Positions 15,468-22,234 of a stretch of DNA of 40,736 nt are shown in pieces. A program made the position numbers and the translations under genes. A model generated the notes under the pieces. It saw nothing but the letters and a program-made list of their open reading frames with translations, was not told the DNA's origin and ran no database searches. The DNA is taken from contig CAMKTS010000028.1 in NCBI GenBank assembly GCA_946415755.1, positions 1 through 40,736 of the forward strand, given 5' to 3'. Positions within the stretch are counted from its first letter, which is position 1; each line of letters opens with the position of its first letter. The DNA is from an uncultured Prevotella sp. Its GTDB lineage: Bacteria; Bacteroidota; Bacteroidia; Bacteroidales; Bacteroidaceae.

Positions 15468-15881
15468 TTAAACATACGGAATCATTGCCAGAGCATCGGC
15501 AATTTTCTCCACACCGTCCTGAAGGGGACCGGAAACCATGCCCTTGAGCATGAAGGGAATGTCGGCCTTTACCGTCACCTTCATCTTGCTCTCTGTGTCT
15601 GATACGGGCAGCACCTGCACCCATACGTTGAAGGGTAGGGGCGACTGCACTGTCTCGAATTTCACGCACTTGTTCTCCTCGCGCTCACAGATTCGGAGTT
15701 TCAGCTCGCCGACGGGGGCGACGTTGACACTGACCGACTCACTGTCGAACGAGAAGTCCTGAACCTTATCCTCAGGGATGCGGTCGCGCACTTTCTCCAA
15801 GTTACTCAAATCACTGATGTTGCGATACACATCCTCTACGGGATACGGTATCCGCTTGATACTACTTTCAAACTTGCTCAC
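15468..15881 (-). CDS. SRPBCC-family (START-like) small protein
   Basis: A 137-residue cytosolic protein with the helix-grip pattern of the SRPBCC superfamily: the opening FESSIKRIPYPVEDVYRNISDLSNLEKV, strands VSVNVAPVGELKLRICEREENKCVKFE and MKVTVKADIPFML, and a long C-terminal helix (LQDGVEKIADALAMIPY). These folds bind hydrophobic ligands; no ligand can be named. The start is GTG at 15881, since no ATG lies in frame upstream. It is placed between pyrE and argH on the same strand, an order I recall from other Bacteroidales, so the three are probably one operon despite repeat-filled spacers. Confidence 0.75.
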   Translation of the reverse strand: MSKFESSIKRIPYPVEDVYRNISDLSNLEKVRDRIPEDKVQDFSFDSESVSVNVAPVGELKLRICEREENKCVKFETVQSPLPFNVWVQVLPVSDTESKMKVTVKADIPFMLKGMVSGPLQDGVEKIADALAMIPYV

Positions 15882-15925
15882 TTTGATATTTGGCTATATA
15901 ATTTGACTACTTTGTAATTTAACGA
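15882..15925. repeat. Degenerate octamer array, intergenic
   Basis: The 44-base joint between pyrE and the SRPBCC gene can be read on the minus strand as 8-base words of the AATCGTTA / AATTACAA / AATTATAT kind. It is more diverged than its neighbour at 15423. Confidence 0.45.
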
Positions 15926-16558
15926 TTATTTTCCCCAAACGGAGGGGTCTTTGCGCCATTCGTTCAGTACGGCGATTTCCTCTGGCTTGATATAGCCCGT
16001 CTCAGCAGCCTGTTCCAATACGGCGGCATAGTCGCTTAATGTGATGAGCTTCACGCCAGCATTGCGGAAAGCCTCTTCGGCCACGGGGAAACCGTAGGTG
16101 AACGAGGCCACCATGCCAATGACCTCTACGCCATACTGGCGCAAGGCCTCAACGGCTTTCAGGCTGCTGCCACCCGTAGAGATGAGGTCCTCTACCACGA
16201 TGACCTTGGCTCCTTGCTTCAGTTCACCCTCCACCTGGTTGCCCATGCCATGATCCTTCGGCTTCGGACGCACATAGCAATAGGGTAGTCCCAGCTCATC
16301 GGCCACCAGGGCACCTTGTGCGATGGCTCCCGTAGCGACACCCGCCACTGCCTCGGCCTGTGGGAAGTGCTGCTGAATGAGGTGACAGAGTTCAAGCTTG
16401 ACAAACGAGCGCACATCGGCATAACCGAGTGTCTTGCGGTTGTCAGTATAGATGGGTGACTTCCAGCCGCTGGCCCATGTGAAGGGGGCATTGGGTTGCA
16501 ACTTGATGGCCTGAATGTCCATCAGTTTCTGTGCGAAGAGTTTCTTGATTGTGTCCAT
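15926..16558 (-). CDS. pyrE: Orotate phosphoribosyltransferase
   Basis: A 210-residue cytosolic enzyme that joins orotate and PRPP to give OMP in pyrimidine synthesis. The type I phosphoribosyltransferase PRPP-binding loop is clear (KVIVVEDLISTGGSSLKAVE). The N-terminal substrate region FTWASGWKSPIYTDNRKTLGY and the flexible catalytic loop YVRPKPKDHGMGNQVEG are both family hallmarks, with KPKDHG supplying the catalytic lysines. I start at the ATG at 16558; a GTG six bases earlier is less likely. The promoter lies 17 bases upstream, and the gene is transcribed away from the thiamine operon. Confidence 0.96.
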   Translation of the reverse strand: MDTIKKLFAQKLMDIQAIKLQPNAPFTWASGWKSPIYTDNRKTLGYADVRSFVKLELCHLIQQHFPQAEAVAGVATGAIAQGALVADELGLPYCYVRPKPKDHGMGNQVEGELKQGAKVIVVEDLISTGGSSLKAVEALRQYGVEVIGMVASFTYGFPVAEEAFRNAGVKLITLSDYAAVLEQAAETGYIKPEEIAVLNEWRKDPSVWGK

Positions 16559-16575
16559 TTTCACTGTTTTTGGTG

Positions 16576-16583
16576 CAAAGGTA
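16576..16583 (-). promoter_or_regulatory. -7 element of the pyrE promoter
   Basis: Minus-strand TACCTTTG at 16583-16576, 17 bases before the pyrE ATG. No good TTTG is visible at -33; the expected position falls inside the AT-rich heptamer array. Confidence 0.5.
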
Positions 16584-16589
16584 CGAAAT

Positions 16590-16624
16590 AATTATGAATT
16601 ATGAATGATGAAATAAAAATAATT
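16590..16624. repeat. Heptamer array between two divergent promoters
   Basis: Five 7-base units, 35 bases: AATTATG twice, then AATGATG, AAATAAA and AATAATT. The array forms nearly the whole space between the -7 boxes of pyrE and the thiamine operon. Confidence 0.75.
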
Positions 16625-16627
16625 TTG

Positions 16628-16635
16628 TACCTTTG
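16628..16635 (+). promoter_or_regulatory. -7 element of the thiamine operon promoter
   Basis: TACCTTTG at 16628-16635, about 20 bases before the riboswitch. As with pyrE, the -33 region lies in the heptamer array and shows no clear TTTG. Confidence 0.55.
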
Positions 16636-16656
16636 CGCCCGATTTAGCAAAGTGCT

Positions 16657-16735
16657 TGTCAAGGGGTGCTCACTGGTGTGGGCTGAGATGATACCCTCGA
16701 ACCTGATACGGATAATGCCGAAGCAGGAATGATAG
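16657..16735 (+). promoter_or_regulatory. TPP riboswitch (THI element)
   Basis: The conserved core of the thiamine pyrophosphate aptamer is present: AGGGGTGC at 16662-16669, GGCTGAGATGATACCC at 16681-16696 and GAACCTGATACGGATAATGCC at about 16699-16719 (pyrimidine-binding CTGAGA and pyrophosphate-binding helices), ending GAAGCAGGAA. It precedes a TonB receptor, PnuT and thiamine pyrophosphokinase, a known Bacteroidetes thiamine salvage set, so it should shut the operon off when TPP is plentiful. Downstream, ACCCCC plus a run of seven Ts (16745-16757) could pair with AAGGGGT of the aptamer (16661-16667), a possible expression platform. Confidence 0.95.
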
Positions 16736-16793
16736 AGTATGATTACCCCCTTTTTTTATTAAACTTCAAACTTTAAATTAAACTAAAAAAGGG

Positions 16794-19115
16794 ATGAGAA
16801 AGTTTTTGTTAATGGTTGTTTGTACAACCGCCATGAGCGTTCAGGCAGAAGACGTCGACACGCTGAAGAGTTATGAACTGCAGGGCGTGCAGGTGGTTTC
16901 TACCCGTGCCAGTAAAAAGACACCAATGGCCTATACGGACATGAGCAAGGAACAGCTGAAGAGTGTGAACTTCGGACAAGACGTTCCTTATCTGCTGTCG
17001 CTGACCCCCAGCGTTACTATGACCAGCGACGCAGGCAACGGCATTGGCTATACATCGCTTAGAGTACGAGGCAGCGACCCCTCACGCATCAACATTACTG
17101 CCAATGGCATCCCCCTGAACGACGCAGAGAGTGCCACTGTGTTCTGGGTGAACATGGGCGACTTCGCCAGTAGTGTACAAAACATGCAGATACAGCGTGG
17201 CGTCGGCACCTCGACAAACGGGGCAGGTGCCTTTGGTGCCACCTTGAACATGCTGACGGAGAATATCGGCACGAAGCCCTATGTGGGTGTCGACCTCAGC
17301 GGAGGATCCTACCATACACATAAAGAAACAGTACGCTTCTCGACTGGACTGCTGAAAAAGCATTGGGGCATTCAGGGACGTCTGTCGAATATCGGTTCGA
17401 AAGGCTACCTCGACCGCGCCAGCACCAAACTGAACAGCTATCTGCTGCAAGCAGGCTACTTTGGCGACAATACCGTAGTAAAACTCATTACTTGGAATGG
17501 CATGGAAGAGACCTACCATGCCTGGAACTATACCTCAAAGTACGAGCAAGACCGCTATGGCCGCCGCTACAACTCCTGCGGTCTCATGGGGAAAGATGCC
17601 TACGGCAACCCCACGGGCTACTACAAGGACCAGACAGACAACTATCACCAGCAGAACTACCAACTGCTATGGAATCAGCGACTGTCAAATATGTTAAACA
17701 TGAACGTCGGCCTTCACTTCACCAAAGGGCAGGGCTACTACCAGCAATACCAGAGCACTGAAATACAGGAACTCTATGGCAAGTCGTGGAAGGATTTCGG
17801 CATGAGCACAGACAACACTGTAAAAGAAGACCTCGTTGACCAGCAGAAGATGGACAATGACTTCTTTGGCATCGTTGCCTCATTGCTCTACAACAACCGC
17901 AACGGGCTGCAAGCCGTTCTGGGTGGTGGATGGAATCGCTATATTGGAGCACAGTTTGGACATATTGTGTGGACGAAGCCTAACGTACAGACCATCCTTC
18001 CCACACCTGAAGCCCTGTCGGCCGATTTCGAATACTATCGCAACAACTCACGGAAGACAGACTTCAATATCTATGGCAAGGTGAGCTATGACCTGATGAA
18101 AGGTCTGACAGCCTTCGTCGATTTGCAGTATCGCCATGTGCGCTACATGTTGCAGAACCCTACCGTAAAGTATGGTGCCAACGCTGATGGCCGGTGGGTT
18201 ATCAACAACAGCTACGATTTCTTCAATCCCAAGGCAGGTCTGAACTACGACATCAACCGCCAGCACAAGGTGTACGTATCCTATGGCATTGGCCATAAGG
18301 AACCTGTCCGCAATAACTTCATGCAGCAGGTGGCTAACCCAACACTTCCTGATTGTGTGGCCAAGGCAGAGCGGTTGGGTGACCTGGAAGCTGGCTATAA
18401 GTTTCAGAGTGAGCGTTTCTCGGCAGGTGCCAACATCTACTGGATGCACTATAAAGACCAGTTGGTGTTGACTGGCGAGCTGAACAATATCGGCGAGGCA
18501 CTTACCAAGAACCTTGACAAAAGCTACCGTTTAGGCATAGAATTGGAGGCTGCGTGGAAACCTGTCGACTGGCTGCGTTGGGATGCCAATGCAACCTGGA
18601 GCTGCAACCGTGTTAAGAATATGGTCGTGACGCTGAACGATGGCATGACAAATGTCAATATCGGCGACCAGCCGCTGGCTTTCTCGCCAAACTTCATCAT
18701 GAACCATATACTGACCTTCACCTGGCAGGGCTTCAAGGCCAGCCTACAGGGACAGTACATCAGTAATCAGTATCTGACTAACACAGGCTTCAGTGAAATG
18801 GAGTGTACTGACGAATATGGCAATACCACCTACGAGACCTTGCTGCTGAAGCGTCACTTTTGTGCCAATATGGATCTCTCCTATACCTTTAGCCTAAAGC
18901 GGCAAGGCATCAAGGAGGCTACGGTGGGGCTGACGCTCAATAACCTCTTTTCTGCCAAGTACGATAACAACGGCTGGGCAGCACCCCAACTCGTTAAGAC
19001 TGCAGACGGCAACATCAAAGCCGTTAACGAATGGGGCACTCGCGACCTTTATGCTGCAGGTTTCGCTCCGTCAGCACTCTTCAACGTAATGGCACACCTG
19101 TCGGTAACCTTCTAG
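16794..19115 (+). CDS. TonB-dependent outer-membrane receptor for thiamine
   Basis: A 773-residue outer-membrane protein. A signal peptide ends near residue 19 (SVQAED). The plug domain spans about 30-150 with VQVVSTRASKKTPMAYTDMS, LRVRGSDPSRINITANGIPLND and the IQRGVGTSTNGAGAFGATLNM segment. The remainder is a 22-strand barrel with many alternating aromatic strands, ending in LSVTF with a C-terminal Phe as barrel assembly requires. It has no N-terminal carboxypeptidase-like extension or SusD partner, unlike glycan receptors. The TPP riboswitch in its leader and the downstream thiamine genes identify its cargo as thiamine or a precursor. This matches the OMPthi type described in Bacteroides; substrate is by context. 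Confidence 0.92.
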   Translation: MRKFLLMVVCTTAMSVQAEDVDTLKSYELQGVQVVSTRASKKTPMAYTDMSKEQLKSVNFGQDVPYLLSLTPSVTMTSDAGNGIGYTSLRVRGSDPSRINITANGIPLNDAESATVFWVNMGDFASSVQNMQIQRGVGTSTNGAGAFGATLNMLTENIGTKPYVGVDLSGGSYHTHKETVRFSTGLLKKHWGIQGRLSNIGSKGYLDRASTKLNSYLLQAGYFGDNTVVKLITWNGMEETYHAWNYTSKYEQDRYGRRYNSCGLMGKDAYGNPTGYYKDQTDNYHQQNYQLLWNQRLSNMLNMNVGLHFTKGQGYYQQYQSTEIQELYGKSWKDFGMSTDNTVKEDLVDQQKMDNDFFGIVASLLYNNRNGLQAVLGGGWNRYIGAQFGHIVWTKPNVQTILPTPEALSADFEYYRNNSRKTDFNIYGKVSYDLMKGLTAFVDLQYRHVRYMLQNPTVKYGANADGRWVINNSYDFFNPKAGLNYDINRQHKVYVSYGIGHKEPVRNNFMQQVANPTLPDCVAKAERLGDLEAGYKFQSERFSAGANIYWMHYKDQLVLTGELNNIGEALTKNLDKSYRLGIELEAAWKPVDWLRWDANATWSCNRVKNMVVTLNDGMTNVNIGDQPLAFSPNFIMNHILTFTWQGFKASLQGQYISNQYLTNTGFSEMECTDEYGNTTYETLLLKRHFCANMDLSYTFSLKRQGIKEATVGLTLNNLFSAKYDNNGWAAPQLVKTADGNIKAVNEWGTRDLYAAGFAPSALFNVMAHLSVTF

Positions 19116-19132
19116 GCAAAGCACCAAGAACG

Positions 19133-19714
19133 ATGATGGAATACCTTACTGCACACTGGCTGGAAATAGTGACTACAGCACTCGGACTGATTTACATCTG
19201 GCTCGAGTACAAAGCCAGTATCTGGCTGTGGGCGGTGGGTATCGTCATGCCGGCCATGCAGGTCTGGCTGTACTGGAACCACGGACTCTATGCCTTTGCC
19301 GGACTGACGTGCTACTACACCTTGGCAGCCGTCTATGGGCTGGCGGTATGGAAATACAAGAAGACTCGCAAAAGCCATCAGCCACTGCCCATCGTCTACA
19401 TGCCGAGAAGACTCTATGGTGTCGCTGCCGCCAGCATCCTTGTGCTATGGGGTGTCACCTATTATATATTACTCAGTTTTACAGACTCCCCAACGCCAGT
19501 TTTGGAGTCACTCACCAATGCCTTCTCGATCATAGGACTTTGGGCATTGTCACGCAAATTCCTGGAGCAATGGCTCTTCTGGATAGTCGCCAATACAATA
19601 AGCTGTGTTGTTTACGCCATGACAGACATGCCTTATTACTTTCTGCTCTATGGACTTTATAACGTCATAGCCGTTGCAGGCTACTTCAAATGGAAACGGG
19701 AGGCAAAAAAATGA
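19133..19714 (+). CDS. pnuT: PnuT-type thiamine transporter (PnuC family)
   Basis: A 193-residue inner-membrane protein with about seven membrane segments (LEIVTTALGLIYIWLEY, IWLWAVGIVMPAMQVWLY, FAGLTCYYTLAAVYGLAVW, ASILVLWGVTYYILLSF and others) and the PnuC-family Trp-rich C-terminus (QWLFWIVANTISCVVYAM, YFLLYGLYNVIAVAGYFKWKR). PnuC proteins carry nicotinamide riboside; the PnuT branch carries thiamine and moves it by facilitated diffusion, with phosphorylation trapping it. The riboswitch and the adjacent pyrophosphokinase support PnuT. I start at the double ATG (19133/19136), 17 bases after the receptor stop; the upstream in-frame ATG at 19031 lies inside the receptor gene. Confidence 0.9.
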   Translation: MMEYLTAHWLEIVTTALGLIYIWLEYKASIWLWAVGIVMPAMQVWLYWNHGLYAFAGLTCYYTLAAVYGLAVWKYKKTRKSHQPLPIVYMPRRLYGVAAASILVLWGVTYYILLSFTDSPTPVLESLTNAFSIIGLWALSRKFLEQWLFWIVANTISCVVYAMTDMPYYFLLYGLYNVIAVAGYFKWKREAKK

Positions 19715-19721
19715 AAAGAAT

Positions 19722-20345
19722 ATGACAGAACAGTATGATATCGTCATAGTGGCCAATGGTGAGTTTCCCACTCACCCTCGGCCTTTAGAAGTGTTGCACA
19801 ACGCCAGTCACATCATAGCTTGTGACGGTGCCATCAAGCACGTTCCGCAGGCAGAAATCGTCATCGGCGACGGCGACAGCGTGCCGGCTGAATACCGCAG
19901 CCGACTGATACGAGTAGAGGAACAGGAGGACAATGACCTGACGAAAGCCACCCGCTATTGCCTCAAAACATTCGCCTCACCTCCCGCCTTTCACTCTTCA
20001 CGTTTGAAAATTGCCTACATCGGTGCCACTGGCAAGCGCGAAGACCATACGTTAGGCAACATTTCGCTGCTTATGCGGTATTACCGGGAATTTGGAGTAG
20101 AAGGCATCATGCTGACAGACCATGGGATGTTTACACCTGCCTATGGCAGGCAAACTTTCGAGAGCTTCAAGGGACAACAGGTAAGCATCCTGAACTTTGG
20201 CAGCTCACAGTTAGGCTGCGAGGGACTGCGTTGGCAGTCGTATGCCTATGAGCAGTGGTGGCAGGGAACACTGAACGAAGCCGTCGGCAAGAGCTTCGTG
20301 CTTGATGCTAACGGCTATTACATGGTCTTTCAGACTTATCAGTAA
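19722..20345 (+). CDS. Thiamine pyrophosphokinase
   Basis: A 207-residue cytosolic enzyme converting thiamine to TPP with ATP, so it both activates and traps imported thiamine. Family features are the N-terminal IVANGEFPTHPRPLEVLHNASHIIACDGA, the catalytic acidic loop VIGDGDSVP and EEQEDNDLTKATRYCL, and the YIGATGKREDHTLGNISLL block. Residues 86-95 (SPPAFHSSRL) sit in an otherwise variable loop and are encoded by a heptamer array. I start at 19722, 7 bases after pnuT; the longer frame beginning at 19674 overlaps pnuT. It is the last gene of the riboswitch operon. Confidence 0.93.
   Translation: MTEQYDIVIVANGEFPTHPRPLEVLHNASHIIACDGAIKHVPQAEIVIGDGDSVPAEYRSRLIRVEEQEDNDLTKATRYCLKTFASPPAFHSSRLKIAYIGATGKREDHTLGNISLLMRYYREFGVEGIMLTDHGMFTPAYGRQTFESFKGQQVSILNFGSSQLGCEGLRWQSYAYEQWWQGTLNEAVGKSFVLDANGYYMVFQTYQ
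19978..20005. repeat. Heptamer array inside thiamine pyrophosphokinase
   Basis: Four 7-base units (CACCTCC, CGCCTTT, CACTCTT, CACGTTT as separate words) encoding a Pro/Ser-rich surface-loop segment between a helix and the strand KIAYIGATG. Confidence 0.55.
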
Positions 20346-20364
20346 TTGAAAATGCTCATAATTT

Positions 20365-20396
20365 TTTGGCATTTTGCTCACTAATTCGTACCTTTG
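20365..20396 (+). promoter_or_regulatory. argS promoter
   Basis: TTTG at 20365-20368, a 20-base spacer and TACCTTTG at 20389-20396; the argS ATG follows after 19 bases. The spacing and boxes are a textbook Bacteroidetes match and rule out the longer reading frame starting at 20374, which would begin inside the promoter. Confidence 0.75.
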
Positions 20397-20415
20397 CACC
20401 GAAAATCATAAAGGT

Positions 20416-22218
20416 ATGAATATCGAAGCATTAATCAGCCAGGCAGCAGGCGAAGCCGTAAAGGTACTTTACGGGATGGAAGCAACCGACAAGATGTTGC
20501 AGCTGCAGAAAACAAGAAGTGAGTTTGAAGGCAACCTGACCCTCGTCGTGTTCCCCTTTGTAAAAATGGCACGCAAGAGTCCTGAACAGACAGGGCAGGA
20601 GATTGGCGAATACCTCGTGGCCCACTGCGAGGCCATCAGCAAGTTCAACGTGGTGAAGGGCTTCCTGAACCTCAGTATCGCTGATGCCGCCTGGCTGCAA
20701 CTGTTGGCTGCCATCGACAAGGACGACCACTACGGCGAAAAGCCCGCCGACGAGGGTTCCCCCCTCGTCATGATTGAATACTCATCGCCTAACACCAACA
20801 AACCCCTTCACCTGGGACATGTCCGCAACAACCTGCTGGGGTGGTCGCTGGCGCAGATCATGGCTGCTAATGGCAACAAGGTGGTGAAGACCAACATCGT
20901 CAACGACCGTGGCATCCACATCTGCAAGTCGATGCTGGCCTGGCTGAAGTACGGCAATGGCGAGACGCCAGAATCAAGCGGCAAGAAGGGCGACCACCTG
21001 ATTGGTGATTACTACGTAGCCTTCGACAAGCACTACCGCGAAGAGGTAAAGGCACTGGCTGCACAGCTCGCTGAAGGCGGTTTGCCCGCCGACCAAGCCG
21101 AGGAAAAGGCGAAGCAAGAGGCTCCGCTCATCAAGGAGGCCCACGAGATGCTGGTGAAATGGGAGCAGAACGATTCCGAGATTCGTACACTCTGGGAGAA
21201 GATGAATTCATGGGTCTATGCCGGTTTTGATGAGACCTACCGGAAGATGGGTGTCTCGTTCGATAAGATTTACTACGAGAGCCAGACCTATCTGAAAGGT
21301 AAGGCAAAAGTAGAGGAAGGCCTTGCCAAAGGCCTCTTCGAGCGTCATGAGGATAACAGCGTATGGGCCGACCTCACCAATGAGGGCCTTGACAAGAAAC
21401 TGCTGTTGCGCTCTGATGGTACCAGCGTCTACATGACGCAGGACATTGGTACGGCTGAGATGCGCTTCCAGGATTATCCTATCGATAAGATGATCTATGT
21501 CGTAGGTAATGAGCAGAACTATCATTTCCAGGTGCTCTCCATCCTGCTCGACCGTCTGGGTTTCAAGTGGGGAAAGGAGCTGACACACTTCTCTTACGGT
21601 ATGGTAGAGTTGCCAAATGGTAAGATGAAGAGCCGTGAAGGAACGGTGGTGGATGCCGACGACCTCATGCTGCTGATGGTCGAGGATGCCTACAAAACCT
21701 CGATGGAACTGGGCAAATTTGACGATATGACCGAGGATGAGCGACGCGAGATAGCGCGCATCGTGGGAATGGGTGCCCTGAAGTATTTCATTCTGAAGGT
21801 CGATGCCCGTAAGAACATGCTCTTCAACCCGGAGGAAAGTATCGATTTCAACGGAAACACGGGACCGTTTATCCAGTATACCTACGCCCGTATCCGCAGT
21901 ATTCTGCGTAAGGCTCCGGAAATTCCAGCAATTCCAGAAAATCCGGAATTGAGCGATAAAGAGGTTGAACTCATTCAGAAACTCAGCGAATACGGTGCTG
22001 CCGTTGAGCAGGCTGGTAAGGATTATAGCCCCAGTGGCATTGCCAACTACTGTTATGAACTGACGAAGGTGTTCAACCAGTTCTATCACGACTATAGCAT
22101 CCTCAACGAGCCTGACGAACAGAAGAAAAAGGTACGCCTGATACTGGCTAAGAATGTGGCGAAAGTTATTAAGAACGGCATGAACCTGCTGGGTATCGAG
22201 GTGCCCGAACGGATGTAA
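20416..22218 (+). CDS. argS: Arginyl-tRNA synthetase
   Basis: A 600-residue class I synthetase charging tRNA-Arg. It contains the HIGH-type motif HLGH at 132-135 within SSPNTNKPLHLGHVRNN, the KMSK-type region KMKSREGT at 403-410, the N-terminal Add-1-like domain (residues 1-110) and the helical anticodon-binding domain (from about 480, GPFIQYTYARIRSILRKAPE). Residues 502-513 (EIPAIPENPELS) form an insert made of a 9-base repeat. The start at 20416 follows from the promoter position. The stop is only 16 bases before the GH95 gene, with no terminator between, so the fucosidase-family gene probably shares this transcript. Confidence 0.97.
   Translation: MNIEALISQAAGEAVKVLYGMEATDKMLQLQKTRSEFEGNLTLVVFPFVKMARKSPEQTGQEIGEYLVAHCEAISKFNVVKGFLNLSIADAAWLQLLAAIDKDDHYGEKPADEGSPLVMIEYSSPNTNKPLHLGHVRNNLLGWSLAQIMAANGNKVVKTNIVNDRGIHICKSMLAWLKYGNGETPESSGKKGDHLIGDYYVAFDKHYREEVKALAAQLAEGGLPADQAEEKAKQEAPLIKEAHEMLVKWEQNDSEIRTLWEKMNSWVYAGFDETYRKMGVSFDKIYYESQTYLKGKAKVEEGLAKGLFERHEDNSVWADLTNEGLDKKLLLRSDGTSVYMTQDIGTAEMRFQDYPIDKMIYVVGNEQNYHFQVLSILLDRLGFKWGKELTHFSYGMVELPNGKMKSREGTVVDADDLMLLMVEDAYKTSMELGKFDDMTEDERREIARIVGMGALKYFILKVDARKNMLFNPEESIDFNGNTGPFIQYTYARIRSILRKAPEIPAIPENPELSDKEVELIQKLSEYGAAVEQAGKDYSPSGIANYCYELTKVFNQFYHDYSILNEPDEQKKKVRLILAKNVAKVIKNGMNLLGIEVPERM
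21919..21954. repeat. Nonamer array inside argS
   Basis: Four in-frame 9-base units, the first three GAAATTCCA, GCAATTCCA and GAAAATCCG, giving the tripeptides EIP, AIP, ENP, ELS. The period of nine keeps the frame and produces a Pro-rich linker at the edge of the anticodon-binding domain. Confidence 0.65.
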
Positions 22219-22234
22219 TATTAAGGAGTAAACG

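Noticed and set aside
20374..20415. argS start at 20374
   Set aside because: The ATG-less extension begins between the -33 and -7 boxes of the promoter.
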